From positions 372,001 to 436,000 of the forward strand of contig NZ_PVTV01000011.1 of NCBI RefSeq assembly GCF_003003055.1: a stretch of DNA of 64,000 bases, written 5' to 3'. Source of the stretch: Jezberella montanilacus. GTDB taxonomy: Bacteria; Pseudomonadota; Gammaproteobacteria; Burkholderiales; Burkholderiaceae_B. Positions 17,982-28,603 of the stretch are shown piece after piece. A program made the translations under genes and the position numbers. A model generated the notes under the pieces. It searched no databases. It was not told where the DNA came from and saw only the letters and a program-made list of their open reading frames with translations. Position 1 is the first letter of the stretch. The number at the start of each line of letters is the position of its first letter.

Positions 17982-18554
17982 TCAAATTGCCTTTTCGCGA
18001 ATGACTGGCCAAGCCCGGCGCAGGTAATAGAACATTGACCAAACAGTCAGGATTGCGGCGATGATAATCAGAATCAATCCGGCTTTGGCCAGAGGAATTT
18101 CGAACAGGGTGTAGGGATAGAGCAGGCAGGGAATGGCAATCATTTGGGCAGCTGTTTTAAATTTACCTAACCAGTGAACAGCAACGTTGGCTCGCGCACC
18201 GAGTTGCGCCATCCACTCGCGTAACGCAGATATCGTAATTTCACGCCCGACAATGACAACAGCGATCAGCGAGTCGACTCGATCAAGGCTCAGTAACACG
18301 ACCAGTGCCGCGCAAACCATCAACTTATCGGCAACCGGATCGAGAAACGCCCCGAAAGATGAGGTTTGGTTCCAGCGCCTGGCCAGCCAGCCATCCAACC
18401 AATCTGTCAGTGCAGCGAGAATAAACGCAGACGCCGCAATCGCATCCCGCAATTGTGTGTGGATAATGCTGTCAGGCACGTAAAAGAGCGCGACAACTAA
18501 AGGGATCATGCCGATCCGCAACCAGGTAAGAATAATCGGTAAATTAATAGGCAT
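17982..18554 (-). CDS. pgsA: CDP-diacylglycerol-glycerol-3-phosphate 3-phosphatidyltransferase
   Basis: 190 residues with several membrane helices. The CDP-alcohol phosphotransferase signature DG-x2-AR-x8-G-x3-D-x3-D is complete in DWLDGWLARRWNQTSSFGAF followed by LDPVADK. It makes phosphatidylglycerol phosphate at the inner membrane. It follows uvrC by 55 nt on the same strand, the order seen in many proteobacteria. Confidence 0.96.
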   Translation of the reverse strand: MPINLPIILTWLRIGMIPLVVALFYVPDSIIHTQLRDAIAASAFILAALTDWLDGWLARRWNQTSSFGAFLDPVADKLMVCAALVVLLSLDRVDSLIAVVIVGREITISALREWMAQLGARANVAVHWLGKFKTAAQMIAIPCLLYPYTLFEIPLAKAGLILIIIAAILTVWSMFYYLRRAWPVIREKAI

Positions 18555-18609
18555 GTGCGTATGCTAACCGATAGCTTTGCATGATTTTTGAAAAGTCACT
18601 TCACTCAAT

Positions 18610-20469
18610 TCATCTCAGTGCAAAATAGATACGTTCGGCTAAATCTGGCGAGATTCCCTCGACCGATGACAAATCTTCTATGCTTGCCGAGACAACGCCT
18701 GAGAAACCACCGAAGCGAGCCAACAGTTTTTGCCTGCGCTTGGCACCTACCCCATCGATGTCCTCAAGTCTGGAAACATTGCGCGCCTTCGCGCGTTTAG
18801 CTCGCATCCCGGTGATGGCAAACCGATGTGCTTCATCGCGAATCTGAGCGATCAACATCAATGCCGCAGACTCTTGACCAAGCAGCAGCGCCGGCCGGTC
18901 ATCCGCAAAGATCAACGTCTCAAGACCGACTTTGCGATTTTCGCCCTTGGCCACACCGACGATGACTTGAACATCTAAGCCAAATTCTACGAAAACTTGC
19001 CGAGCGATCTCGACTTGGCCCTTGCCCCCGTCGATTAGCACCAGCCCTGGCATCTGCGCCTCGCCGTCCGCGACTTTCCCAAAGCGACGGGTCAGCACTT
19101 GCCTCATGGCTGCGTAATCATCTCCTGGGGTAATGCCAGCAATGTTGTAGCGTCTATACAGCGATGACTGCATGGCATGGTGGTGGTACACGACACAAGA
19201 CGCTTGCGTCGCCTCACCGGCGGTATGGCTAATATCGAAGCATTCAATGTGAAGTTCTTCAAGTGCCAGCGGATCGGTATCAAGACCAAGCGTCTCGGCA
19301 AGCGCCAAGGTTCTCGCACTTCGCGCTCCAGTCTCTGACAGAGCGTTTGTCAAAGCCATTTCAGCGTTTCGGGCCGCCTGTTCAAGCCAGGCCTTGGCCA
19401 AACCTTGCGGACGCACCAAAAAGCGGACTTTCGTTTGCCCAGCGTTAGCTAATAAATCAATCAGGTCTGGATCAGGCAAGGGGTGGGATCCGACAATCAT
19501 GGCTGGCAAAGGGTTGTCAATGTAATGCTGGGCCATAAAGACTTCAAGAACCTCTGCCGCTGCATCGTTATCAGTGTGTGTCGGGAAAAAGGCGCGATCA
19601 CCGAGATGACGCCCTCCTCGCACCATCGCCAGATTGACGCAGACCTTACCACCAGAGGAGGCTACCGCGATGATATCGGTGTCCGAGCTATCGCTGTTTT
19701 CCATGGTTTGCTGATGCAAGACTCTGGCAAGTGCGCCCATCTGATTGCGCAACAAGGCAGCTTTCTCAAACTCAAGTTCAGTCGCCGCTTCATGCATACG
19801 CGCTTCAATATCGCCCATGATCTCGCGTGTTTCGCCATTTAAAAATCGGGCAGCACGATTAGCGTCTGCAGAGTAGTCTTCTTTGGATATCTCATCAACG
19901 CAAGGCGCCGAACAACGGCCAATCTGAAACTGCAGACAGGGCCGCGACCGGTTTGCGAACACAGTATCTTCACATGTGCGCAAACGAAAAACTTTCTGCA
20001 GAATCTGGATAGTCTCGCGCACCGCCCAAGCGCTTGGATAGGGCCCGAAGAACTGTCCTTTCTTCTGTGTCGCCCCCCGGTAGTAGGCGATACGTGGGGC
20101 AACGTGCCCAGACAACATTAAATAAGGATATGACTTGTCGTCGCGAAATAAAATGTTGTAACGTGGTCGAAGCGTTTTGATGAGATTGTTTTCAAGGATC
20201 AAAGCCTCGGCTTCGGATCTCGTGACTGTGACCTCAAGCCGCACGACCCTGTCGACCATGTGTCCAATTCTTGGGCTAGACGGTGTTTTTTGGAAGTACG
20301 ACGAAACCCTTTTTTTAAGATCACGTGCTTTACCAACATACAAAACCACATCTTCGGCATCAATGTGTCGATAGACACCGGGCAAATGAGGCAATTGCGC
20401 AAGAAACGCCTTGATATCAAACGCGGGCGCTTCAGGTGGCAAACCCGATGGGGTCTCAGCGTCCTTCAT
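18610..20469 (-). CDS. uvrC: excinuclease ABC subunit C
   Basis: 619 residues. In order: GIY-YIG nuclease domain ([31 protein letters not shown], about residues 29-59), Cys-rich stretch ([20 protein letters not shown]), UvrB-binding UVR segment (about 205-240), RNase H-like C-terminal nuclease ([22 protein letters not shown]), and two helix-hairpin-helix motifs ([21 protein letters not shown] and the final [17 protein letters not shown]). It makes both incisions of nucleotide excision repair. The start overlaps the nagZ stop by 14 nt. Confidence 0.98.
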   Translation of the reverse strand: MKDAETPSGLPPEAPAFDIKAFLAQLPHLPGVYRHIDAEDVVLYVGKARDLKKRVSSYFQKTPSSPRIGHMVDRVVRLEVTVTRSEAEALILENNLIKTLRPRYNILFRDDKSYPYLMLSGHVAPRIAYYRGATQKKGQFFGPYPSAWAVRETIQILQKVFRLRTCEDTVFANRSRPCLQFQIGRCSAPCVDEISKEDYSADANRAARFLNGETREIMGDIEARMHEAATELEFEKAALLRNQMGALARVLHQQTMENSDSSDTDIIAVASSGGKVCVNLAMVRGGRHLGDRAFFPTHTDNDAAAEVLEVFMAQHYIDNPLPAMIVGSHPLPDPDLIDLLANAGQTKVRFLVRPQGLAKAWLEQAARNAEMALTNALSETGARSARTLALAETLGLDTDPLALEELHIECFDISHTAGEATQASCVVYHHHAMQSSLYRRYNIAGITPGDDYAAMRQVLTRRFGKVADGEAQMPGLVLIDGGKGQVEIARQVFVEFGLDVQVIVGVAKGENRKVGLETLIFADDRPALLLGQESAALMLIAQIRDEAHRFAITGMRAKRAKARNVSRLEDIDGVGAKRRQKLLARFGGFSGVVSASIEDLSSVEGISPDLAERIYFALR

Positions 20470-21517
20470 TTAGAGAGCGAACCGACGTCAGCGCCTGCTG
20501 ATATGCGGGTGTTCGTTGAAGTGTTTTCCAGTCGCTATGGACCCGCTTTGGCATCAACCTCGCCACGCGTGCCTGCGAAGCTTTGAGTTGCTCGACGCGA
20601 TAGCGCTGAATTAAATCATCGGCCAAATCAGGACGGTTACATACCAGCGCCATATCACAGCCAGCTTCAAGCGCTGCTCGTGCACGATCAACGATATCAC
20701 CTGCAACAGATGCCCCTTCCATCGTCAAATCATCAGAAAACACCACGCCGTCATAACCTAAACGAGTTCGAAGAACGTCTTGGATCCAGATACTGGAAAA
20801 GCCTGCGGGCTTAGCATCGATTTTGTTGTAAATCACGTGTGCAGGCATGACTGAGGCGATCGCCTGATCACCCAACCACTGATAAGGCGCGGCATCCTCT
20901 TGAAGGATTCTTGTCAGGCTACGATTGTCGTGGGGAATTTCATGATGCGAATCTGCTTCAACGGCGCCGTGCCCTGGGAAATGTTTACCGCAGGCAGACA
21001 TTCCCGCAAAACCCAGGCCTTGAGCCAAGGCACGCGCAAGCATCGCGACAACGCGCGGATCGCGGTGAAACGAGCGATCACCAATGACAGCACTCACGCC
21101 GTAATCAAGATCGAGCACCGGTGTAAAACTGAGATCGACACCGCACGCCAGCAACTCAGCAGCCAGTACATAACCGACGTCGGCAGCGAGGCGCATGGCT
21201 GTGAGCGGATTTTGCATCCAGGCCTCACCCAGTTTGCGCATCGAAGGTAACACAGTGAAACCATCTTCTCGAAAACGCTGCACCCGACCGCCTTCATGAT
21301 CGATAGCGATCAACAATCGCGGCTTACGCAACTTATGTATTTTGCGAGTCAGCTCGGTCAACTGCTTTCTACTTTCAAAGTTCCGGCTAAACAAAATGAC
21401 TCCACCAACCATTGGATGGCTCAGTCGCTCTTTTTCAATGTCCGTCAGGGTAAAGCCTTCGACATCGACCATGAGTGGACCGCGAGGCAGAGAGGAATTT
21501 TTTTTCTTGCTAGACAT
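20456..21517 (-). CDS. nagZ: beta-N-acetylhexosaminidase (peptidoglycan recycling)
   Basis: 353 residues from the ATG at 21517, which has AAAAGG 8 nt upstream; the longer open frame to 21700 overlaps acpS and is not used. GH3-family landmarks are [62 protein letters not shown] (catalytic loop His/Asp) and [13 protein letters not shown] with the nucleophile Asp. It removes GlcNAc from anhydro-muropeptides in the cytoplasm and so influences beta-lactamase signalling in species with AmpR. It starts 11 nt after the acpS stop. Confidence 0.97.
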   Translation of the reverse strand: MSSKKKNSSLPRGPLMVDVEGFTLTDIEKERLSHPMVGGVILFSRNFESRKQLTELTRKIHKLRKPRLLIAIDHEGGRVQRFREDGFTVLPSMRKLGEAWMQNPLTAMRLAADVGYVLAAELLACGVDLSFTPVLDLDYGVSAVIGDRSFHRDPRVVAMLARALAQGLGFAGMSACGKHFPGHGAVEADSHHEIPHDNRSLTRILQEDAAPYQWLGDQAIASVMPAHVIYNKIDAKPAGFSSIWIQDVLRTRLGYDGVVFSDDLTMEGASVAGDIVDRARAALEAGCDMALVCNRPDLADDLIQRYRVEQLKASQARVARLMPKRVHSDWKTLQRTPAYQQALTSVRSLNEGR

Positions 21518-21528
21518 AACAACGCCTT

Positions 21529-21966
21529 TTAAGCTTGCTTGGATTCGACTACCGCGTAAGCAGCACCATACTCCGACTCGTCGGTGAGCGATATATGCGC
21601 TGCACCAAACCTGTGCTCGAACCATTCTTTTAAAGGTGACGATAAGACCACGCATGGTCGGCCGCCGGCCATGTTTAGCGTTTGCATCCTTGTCCACCAC
21701 ATAGGAGACCGCATACCTAGGCCAATTGCCTTGGAGAATGCCTCTTTTGCGGCAAAGCGAGTAGCCAAGTAGCGCACACCGCGCAGCCGGTCTCTCGCAG
21801 CACGAGCCTGAAATACTTTTAACTCATCTGGCCCGAGAATTTTTGCAGGGAACTTGTCTGGATGCCGCTGCCATGCACGGTCGATTCGATCCATTTTAAT
21901 TAAATCCAGCCCGATACCAGCGATGGCGCTAGTCGGTGGCATCAGTGATGGCAAGGGTGAAGGCAT
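21529..21966 (-). CDS. acpS: holo-[acyl-carrier-protein] synthase
   Basis: 145 residues. [16 protein letters not shown] and [13 protein letters not shown] are the two 4'-phosphopantetheinyl-transferase motifs that hold Mg2+ and CoA. It activates apo-ACP for fatty acid synthesis. The initial [13 protein letters not shown] extends beyond E. coli AcpS, so a later start is possible. The pdxJ-acpS order with a 28-nt gap is conserved in many proteobacteria. Confidence 0.95.
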   Translation of the reverse strand: MPSPLPSLMPPTSAIAGIGLDLIKMDRIDRAWQRHPDKFPAKILGPDELKVFQARAARDRLRGVRYLATRFAAKEAFSKAIGLGMRSPMWWTRMQTLNMAGGRPCVVLSSPLKEWFEHRFGAAHISLTDESEYGAAYAVVESKQA

Positions 21967-21994
21967 CAGGCGCTATCCATTGAACCTGATCGAT

Positions 21995-22744
21995 TTACTG
22001 CTTGCCAGTGCGCTGCGCATTCAGGCGCGCCGAAATGATCGCCGCTTTCATATTGCGAATGGCCGTCTCCCAACCGTCAAAAATAGCCTGTGCAACGATT
22101 GCGTGGCCGATATTCAACTCGGCGATGCCGTCCAGGGCGGCAATAGGCGCAACGTTCTGTCCGTGCAACCCGTGTCCGGCATTTGTTCTTAACCCCGCAG
22201 AGATCGCGCATTGAATCGCTCGCTTTAACCGATCCAGTTCGACCAAGACCGCAGCCTCAGTCTTAGCCTCAGCATAGGCGCCTGTGTGCAATTCAATCAC
22301 CGAAGCCCCAGTATCTGTTGCGGCTTTGATCTGCTGCGCGTCAGGATCAATAAACAAGGATACCCGAATACCCTCGGACTGCAGTCTTTCTACGGCAGCT
22401 TTGACAGACTGAAAACCGCTCACTACGTCCAAACCACCCTCAGTCGTTAACTCGCTACGTTTCTCTGGCACCAGACACACGTCTTGAGGCAAGACTTTGC
22501 AGGCGATAGCAAGCATTTCTTCTGTTACAGCACATTCGAGATTCATACGTGTGCGCAACAGCGGACGGATAGCAAAAACATCGGCATCCTGAATGTGGCG
22601 GCGATCTTCACGCAAATGCAAGGTGATCAGATCGGCGCCGGCCTCTTCAGCACGCAGCGCAGCCTGAATTGGATCCGGATAGGACGTATGTCGCTGTTGC
22701 CTGAGCGTTGCGACGTGATCAATGTTTACACCTAAATCGATCAT
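21995..22744 (-). CDS. pdxJ: pyridoxine 5'-phosphate synthase
   Basis: 249 residues. [22 protein letters not shown] is the N-terminal PdxJ signature, [14 protein letters not shown] the phosphate-contacting region, and [15 protein letters not shown] ... [15 protein letters not shown] the C-terminal active-site part. It condenses 1-deoxyxylulose 5-phosphate with 3-amino-2-oxopropyl phosphate to form vitamin B6. In most relatives recO precedes it; here its ATG overlaps the stop of an efflux channel gene by 4 nt. Confidence 0.97.
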   Translation of the reverse strand: MIDLGVNIDHVATLRQQRHTSYPDPIQAALRAEEAGADLITLHLREDRRHIQDADVFAIRPLLRTRMNLECAVTEEMLAIACKVLPQDVCLVPEKRSELTTEGGLDVVSGFQSVKAAVERLQSEGIRVSLFIDPDAQQIKAATDTGASVIELHTGAYAEAKTEAAVLVELDRLKRAIQCAISAGLRTNAGHGLHGQNVAPIAALDGIAELNIGHAIVAQAIFDGWETAIRNMKAAIISARLNAQRTGKQ

Positions 22745-24213
22745 GGCTTGAGGCCCCCTCCGAGGGCAGTGTAGAGCTGTACGCGATTCACCATTGCGTT
22801 GAACGTTGTCAGAAGCGCGGCCTGACGAGCCAGGTAGTAATTAATCTGTGCGATCTGAACCTGCAAATAGCTATCGACCCCACGACTGTAACGCAGATTA
22901 GATAGCTCTAGGCTGCGCTTAAGGCTCTGCTCTTGTGACTGCGTGGCGTTGAGCTCAGCTTGATAGGTCGCTTCACCAGCCAGTGCATCTGAAACCTCTC
23001 GGAAGGCTATCTGTACGGTTTTTTGATAGGCAGTGACCGCAGCTCGGCTGTTCGCATCAACCAGGTCAAGGCCTGCGATCAAAGCACCACCGTTAAAAAT
23101 GGGCAAAGTCATGGCGGGACTGACTTGCCAGGCGTTGGACTGGCCCAGAAACACCCCACCCGGCGAGACAGCGCTGTAGCCAAAAAATCCTAACAAGTTT
23201 ACCGAGGGGAAAAACGCAGCACGTGCTGCACCAATATTGGCGTTATTGGATTTCAATGTATGTTCAGCGGCCAAAATATCGGGCCTGTTGACGAGCAAAT
23301 CCAGTGGCGCGCCAGCAGGCAATTGTTTGAGCATGGTTTCCGTGCCCAATGGCCCGGCTTGAGGTAGGTCGCCAGGAATGGCTTGTCCCAGCAATACTTC
23401 CAGCGCATTGGTTGCTTGCGCACGATCTCGGCTGTATTTGGCGACATCGGCAGCAGAGGCGTTAAGCAGGGATCTCGCCTGATTCAGATCCAGCTCAGAC
23501 ACGACGCCCGCCTCGAAGCGACGTTTCGCTAAGGCGTATGACTCTTCGCGGGACACCATGGTCTGCTTAGCTAACTCTGCCAGCATGTCAGCCAATCGAA
23601 CGCGAAAATATTGCTGTGCCACGCTACCAATAATGGTAATTTGTACGTTACGAGACATCTCTTCGGTCGACAAATACGTCTGATAAGCAGCTTCAGATAG
23701 GTTGCGTAAACGTCCGAAAAAATCGATTTGAAAAGATGTTAGACCGGCTGTGACCGAATACGCATTGGAGACCGAACTCGAGGCATAGGGTGTAATGAAG
23801 TCATTAGCCGTACCGGTTCTCGTTGCGCTGGCATTGAGTTGAGCTGCAGGCCATAAGGCGCTTTGAGCAATCCCATATTGAGCACGAGTCTGCTCGACCC
23901 TCTGCACCGCCAAACGCAGATCAAGATTATTTTTTAAAGCAAGCTCAAACAGGGCCTGCAAACGAGGATCGTGAAAAAAAGTCTTCCAACCAAGCTCTGC
24001 AACAGGAGGCTGGCCTGCCGTTGCCAAGACAGGCGTATTCATCACTGTCGTCGCGTTGGTGGACACATCAAAACTTGCAACGGGTTGATCATGCCAAGCT
24101 GATTGAGCGCTTGAATCTGGCCGAACATAGTCGGGCGCCAGATTGCAACCCGTTAGCAAGGCCACTAGGGTGATCGCCATGATTGCATGGGGGATGAATC
24201 GAAAATGCGTCAT
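22741..24213 (-). CDS. RND efflux outer-membrane channel lipoprotein (OprM/NodT family)
   Basis: 490 residues. The lipobox LLTGC (about Cys23) is followed by NLAPDYVRP, the characteristic OprM N-terminus. Two repeated TolC-like coiled segments are present, with [51 protein letters not shown] and the usual second-half [32 protein letters not shown]. It forms the trimeric exit duct of the pump encoded upstream, whose stop it overlaps by 4 nt. Confidence 0.95.
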   Translation of the reverse strand: MTHFRFIPHAIMAITLVALLTGCNLAPDYVRPDSSAQSAWHDQPVASFDVSTNATTVMNTPVLATAGQPPVAELGWKTFFHDPRLQALFELALKNNLDLRLAVQRVEQTRAQYGIAQSALWPAAQLNASATRTGTANDFITPYASSSVSNAYSVTAGLTSFQIDFFGRLRNLSEAAYQTYLSTEEMSRNVQITIIGSVAQQYFRVRLADMLAELAKQTMVSREESYALAKRRFEAGVVSELDLNQARSLLNASAADVAKYSRDRAQATNALEVLLGQAIPGDLPQAGPLGTETMLKQLPAGAPLDLLVNRPDILAAEHTLKSNNANIGAARAAFFPSVNLLGFFGYSAVSPGGVFLGQSNAWQVSPAMTLPIFNGGALIAGLDLVDANSRAAVTAYQKTVQIAFREVSDALAGEATYQAELNATQSQEQSLKRSLELSNLRYSRGVDSYLQVQIAQINYYLARQAALLTTFNAMVNRVQLYTALGGGLKP

Positions 24214-27200
24214 TTTGCATTGCCTCCCATCCCTGGGAATTGCGGTTTAGTTTTAAAAAACCTCAACACGATGACGAAAAACAAGGGGACAAACAACACA
24301 GCAAAAGGTGTCGCGGCCAGCATGCCGCCCAAGACCCCAAAGCCCACTGCACGCTGGCTAGCTGAACCTGCGCCCGTTGCAAGCGTCAAGGGCAACACGC
24401 CCAAAATAAAAGCAAAGGATGTCATCAGAATAGGACGAAAGCGAAGTTTGGATGCCTCAATCGAAGCCTCTGTCAGTGTCCTTCCCTGAGCAAATAAGTC
24501 TTTTGCAAATTCAACAATCAGAATCGCGTTTTTAGCAGCGAGGCCGATCACTGTCACCATTCCGACCTGAAAATACACGTCGTTACTCATACCTACCGCT
24601 ACGGCTAGACCTACTGCACCCAGCATACCTAACGGCACGACCAGCATCACGGAGAAAGGTATCGCCCAGCTCTCATACAAAGCACAGAGCACAAGAAACA
24701 CAACCATCAGGGCCAGCGACAACAGATAAGGTGCTTGAGTGCCAGCTTGCTTTTCCTGATAGGACAAACCAGCCCATTCATAAGCGAACCCGGGCGGGAG
24801 TTGCTGCATCAGCTCTTGCATTTGCTGGATCGCCTCACCCGTCGAATGCCCTGGCGCAGAAGTACCTGCTATTCGAATGGCGGGGTAGCTGTTGTAGCGG
24901 ACCACCTGGGTTGGTCCCTGCTTCCACTCGACATCGACGAACGACGACAACGGCACGACTGCTCCCGAAGTACTTCGAGCATTCAGTTTCAAAACATCCT
25001 CAACTTGCATGCGAAATTGCCTATCCGCTTGCAGCCAGACGTTCTGCATCCATCCCATGTTGGGAAACTTACCGATGTAAGCCGCACCCATGGCAGATGA
25101 GAGCAGGCTTGCCGCCTCTGAGAAATTAACGCCTTGCGCCGCGGCTTTTTCGCGATCAATCTTGAGCGAAAGCTGTGAGCCTGGTCCTAAACCACTTATC
25201 CTGACTTGAGCCAGGGAAGGGTTTTGCATGGCCAAGCCAAGCAATTGTGAGGTTGCCCCCATTAAAGCATCGTAGCCAAGGTTGCTGCGGTCCTGCAGTC
25301 TGAAGTCAAAACCGGTCGCGTTACCAAGCTCTCGAATCGCTGGCGGGACGACGGTAAAGACGATTGCGTCTGGTATACCACCCAATAAAGCACCTAAGGC
25401 CTTGCCAGCCGTGGCTTGTGCTGAGTTCTGCCTGCCCTTGCGCTCAGCAAAGTCTTTGAGGGTAATGAAGGCGAGACCCGTATTCATGCCGTTACCGTTA
25501 AAGCTGAACCCGGTGACCGTGATCAGATCTTTAACATTCGGATCCGACATATAGTAGTTTTCTGCCTTCTTGAGCACATCAAGGGTGCGATTGGAAGAAG
25601 CGCCAGCTGGTAACTCGATATTAGCTAGCATGTAGCCTTGATCTTCTTCAGGTAAGAAGCTCGATGGCATGCGCAAATACAAAAATGCCAGGACACCCAA
25701 CATCAGAAGATAAATAAACATAACGGACTTGCCGCGGCGCAGTATCTTGCCCACACCCGTTTCATACGAATCCGTGGTGCGTTTGAAAGATCTGTTAAAC
25801 CACCCGAAAAAGCCTTTCTTTTCGACATGATGGCCACGGACAATGGGCTTCAAAATAGTCGCGCACAGCGCCGGTGTGAAGCTCAACGCAAGAAAAGCCG
25901 AAAACATGATCGACACCGACATGCCAATAGCGAACTGCCGGTAAATCACTCCCACCGAGCCACTCATGAATCCCAGCGGTAAAAATACTGTGGTCAGTAC
26001 AGCGGTAATACCAACAATGGCCCCGGTTATCTGCGGCATGGCTTTGGCGGTCGCTTCTTTCGGTGAAAGCCCCTCTTCAACCATGATTCGCTCTACGTTT
26101 TCAACCACCACAATCGCATCGTCAACCAAAATGCCAATGGCTAGCACCATGGCAAACAAGGTCAATACATTGATGGTCAATCCAAAAACCTGCATGACTG
26201 CAAAGGTGCCCAACATGGCTACTGGGACAACAATCGCCGGGATCAAGGTGTAACGGAAGTCCTGTAAAAACAGATACATGACCAGGAACACCAGAATCAT
26301 GGCCTCGAACAGCGTATGAACAACCTGTTCAATTGAAGTCGATACGTAAGGCGCGGTGTTGTAGGGGATTTTGAATTCAACGTTAGCCGGAAAGTAAGGC
26401 TTCAGTTCTTTCATCTTGGCTTCAACAGCTGTCGCAACCTCTAGCGCGTTAGCAGTCGGCTTGAGAACAATCGCGAAGGCTGCGGTAGGTTTACCGTTTA
26501 AGCGAGCCGCAATCAGATAGTTTTCAGAGCCAATCTCAATCCGGGCTACGTTTTTTAGACGAACTGAAGACCCATCCGAATTAGCACGTACGACAATTTC
26601 ACCAAACTGTTCGGGGGTCGTCAATTGACCGTTACCGAGAACAGTTGCCATCGTTCGCTGCTCGGGTCCGTTGGGGGGCGCGCCGATGCTGCCTGCTGAA
26701 ATCAAGACGTTTTGTTGCTTAAGCGCAGTGACGACGTCAGATGTGCTCAAGCCCAACGCGGTGAGCTTATCCGTATCCACCCAGACTCTCATGGCCCGAG
26801 GTGCACCGAACAAGCGGAACTGGCCCACCCCATCGAGGCGAGAAAGCGGATTTTGAATATTGCGGGTGATGTAGTCTGCTAAGGCGGCCTGATCGAGTGC
26901 GTTGTCGGTGGATGACAAGGTACCAATCAACAAAAAGCCAGTGCCCGTCTGCTGAAACTGCAAGCCCTGCTGGTTGACCACATCTGGCAACTGCGCCGCT
27001 ACGTTTGCGACACGGTTTTGTACGTCGACCTGCGCCAGATCTGGATTCGTACCAGGCGCAAAGGTTACGGTAATCTGGGCTTGCCCGTTTGAATCACTGA
27101 CTGATTCGTAATACAACAATCCCTTCGCGCCGTTAAGCGGATTTTCAATAATACTGGTGACCGTCTCGGACACCTCTTTGGCCGAAGCACCTGGATATTG

Positions 27201-27341
27201 AGCTGTAATGGTAATAGCAGGAGGAGCCACAATCGGATATTGAGATATCGGCATGAACCGTATCGCCAAAATACCCAGAAAGCTGATAAAAATTGCAACG
27301 ACCCAAGCGAAGATCGGACGATCAATAAAAAATTGAGGCAT
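24210..27341 (-). CDS. RND multidrug efflux pump, HAE1/AcrB family
   Basis: 1043 residues, the full AcrB length. It begins MPQFFIDRPIFAWVVAIFISFLGILAI. It has GQAQITVTFAPGTNPDLAQVDVQNRV, the TM4 proton-relay Asp pair in ILVDDAIVVVENVERIM, the TM10 Lys in GLAAKNAILIVEFAK, and 12 predicted membrane helices with two large periplasmic loops. It exports amphiphilic drugs or detergents using the proton gradient. It follows the adaptor gene by 12 nt and overlaps the channel gene. Confidence 0.97.
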   Translation of the reverse strand: MPQFFIDRPIFAWVVAIFISFLGILAIRFMPISQYPIVAPPAITITAQYPGASAKEVSETVTSIIENPLNGAKGLLYYESVSDSNGQAQITVTFAPGTNPDLAQVDVQNRVANVAAQLPDVVNQQGLQFQQTGTGFLLIGTLSSTDNALDQAALADYITRNIQNPLSRLDGVGQFRLFGAPRAMRVWVDTDKLTALGLSTSDVVTALKQQNVLISAGSIGAPPNGPEQRTMATVLGNGQLTTPEQFGEIVVRANSDGSSVRLKNVARIEIGSENYLIAARLNGKPTAAFAIVLKPTANALEVATAVEAKMKELKPYFPANVEFKIPYNTAPYVSTSIEQVVHTLFEAMILVFLVMYLFLQDFRYTLIPAIVVPVAMLGTFAVMQVFGLTINVLTLFAMVLAIGILVDDAIVVVENVERIMVEEGLSPKEATAKAMPQITGAIVGITAVLTTVFLPLGFMSGSVGVIYRQFAIGMSVSIMFSAFLALSFTPALCATILKPIVRGHHVEKKGFFGWFNRSFKRTTDSYETGVGKILRRGKSVMFIYLLMLGVLAFLYLRMPSSFLPEEDQGYMLANIELPAGASSNRTLDVLKKAENYYMSDPNVKDLITVTGFSFNGNGMNTGLAFITLKDFAERKGRQNSAQATAGKALGALLGGIPDAIVFTVVPPAIRELGNATGFDFRLQDRSNLGYDALMGATSQLLGLAMQNPSLAQVRISGLGPGSQLSLKIDREKAAAQGVNFSEAASLLSSAMGAAYIGKFPNMGWMQNVWLQADRQFRMQVEDVLKLNARSTSGAVVPLSSFVDVEWKQGPTQVVRYNSYPAIRIAGTSAPGHSTGEAIQQMQELMQQLPPGFAYEWAGLSYQEKQAGTQAPYLLSLALMVVFLVLCALYESWAIPFSVMLVVPLGMLGAVGLAVAVGMSNDVYFQVGMVTVIGLAAKNAILIVEFAKDLFAQGRTLTEASIEASKLRFRPILMTSFAFILGVLPLTLATGAGSASQRAVGFGVLGGMLAATPFAVLFVPLFFVIVLRFFKTKPQFPGMGGNAK

Positions 27342-27353
27342 GAAACGTCCCTA

Positions 27354-28502
27354 TTACTGTTTGCTAGCAGGAACAACCTTGACCGGCATACCCGGACGTA
27401 CTTTCTGGAACCCTTCAGTGATGACCTCATCCCCAGCTTGGAGACCAGAGTTCACTATCACACGCCCTGCATAAGATGGGCCAATTTTGACGGGTACAAG
27501 CACCACTTTGCCTTCTTTAACGACCAACACATTCGTGCGACCATCGGGCGTCCGCTGTATCGACTGAGGAGGAACCAGAATGGCTGTTTGGTTTACGCCT
27601 TCTTCAACACGGACTCGAACAAACATTCCCGGCAGCAGAATTTCCTCAGGGTTGGGGATCTCCGTGCGCAGCGCAACCTGGCCAGTCGTCTCGTTAACCG
27701 AGACACCAGTGAACAGCAGTTTGCCTGCTTTGGCATAGACGGACCCATCTTCAAGCACAATTGAAACTTGGGCTTCATTCTCGGATACCCGTTGCAGCGT
27801 CCCCTCTTTAAAAAGTTTACGCAACCGGGCTAAATCGGCAGTCGTCTGGCTCACATCGACATACATCGGATCCAGCTGCTGAACCAAGGCCATTTGGGTG
27901 GCGGAAACCGAATCCACCAGCGCCCCCTCTGTCACCAAGGCTTTGCCAATACGCCCGGTGATGGGGGATCTAACGTTGGTGTAGTCGAGATTGATTTTGG
28001 CACTCTCGAGGCTTGCCCTGGCCGCCGCCACCAGGGCAGCAGTCTGATTGGCGGCAGCGCGGGCATTGTCAAAATCCTGTTTACTGACAGCATTCGCTTC
28101 AACCAGGGGCTCGTAGCGCTTGGCCAACATCTTCGCAGCGAACTCATCAGCCTGAGCTTTTTTAAGTTGGGCTGCTGCTTGGTCATAAACGGCTTGGTAC
28201 TGCGCAGCGTCGATCTTGAACAACAAATCACCTTCTTTTACTAAGGCGCCTTGTTTAAAAACAATTTTTTGGACGATCCCCGTCACGCGCGCACGAATCT
28301 GCGCATCACGAACCGCAGCGACGCGCCCAGGTAAATCTGATTGGATCGAGGCTGTCTCTGGCGCAACAGTGATGGCAACCACTTGAGAAGGCCCAGGACT
28401 AAATGCTGGTTTTTCGCCACACGCGCTCAATCCTAAAACGGCAAGCAACAGAACTACTGGTAACGCACCCGGCCGAGTCGTTGATGGACTGGAAATTGGC
28501 AT
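27354..28502 (-). CDS. RND efflux periplasmic adaptor lipoprotein (MexA/AcrA family)
   Basis: 382 residues. The ATG at 28502 is preferred over an in-frame TTG seven codons earlier because GAAGAG lies about 9 nt upstream. It has a lipoprotein signal with LSAC, VRDAQIRARVTGIVQKIVFKQGALVKEGDLLFKID (lipoyl half-motif), an alpha-hairpin of about 80 residues, then TNVRSPITGRIGKALVTEGALV (second half) and the beta-barrel and membrane-proximal domains. It bridges pump and channel. First gene of the operon. Confidence 0.95.
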   Translation of the reverse strand: MPISSPSTTRPGALPVVLLLAVLGLSACGEKPAFSPGPSQVVAITVAPETASIQSDLPGRVAAVRDAQIRARVTGIVQKIVFKQGALVKEGDLLFKIDAAQYQAVYDQAAAQLKKAQADEFAAKMLAKRYEPLVEANAVSKQDFDNARAAANQTAALVAAARASLESAKINLDYTNVRSPITGRIGKALVTEGALVDSVSATQMALVQQLDPMYVDVSQTTADLARLRKLFKEGTLQRVSENEAQVSIVLEDGSVYAKAGKLLFTGVSVNETTGQVALRTEIPNPEEILLPGMFVRVRVEEGVNQTAILVPPQSIQRTPDGRTNVLVVKEGKVVLVPVKIGPSYAGRVIVNSGLQAGDEVITEGFQKVRPGMPVKVVPASKQ

Positions 28503-28551
28503 TTTCAAGATCTCTTCAATCAAAAGTCTGTGGTGAGCACAGCACCAGCAA

Positions 28552-28577
28552 TGATACTAAGGGAAAACACTGTATCA
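28552..28577. promoter_or_regulatory. inverted repeat upstream of the RND operon
   Basis: TGATAC-N14-GTATCA is a perfect 6+6 bp inverted repeat about 50 bp before the adaptor start, in the only gap available for the operon promoter. A pentamer TATCAT that could be a -10 element overlaps its proximal half on the minus strand. Size and place fit a dimeric repressor operator, but no TetR/MarR/LysR gene is adjacent. Confidence 0.4.
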
Positions 28578-28603
28578 CGATAGGTATTCTTGACCTTTTC
28601 TGC

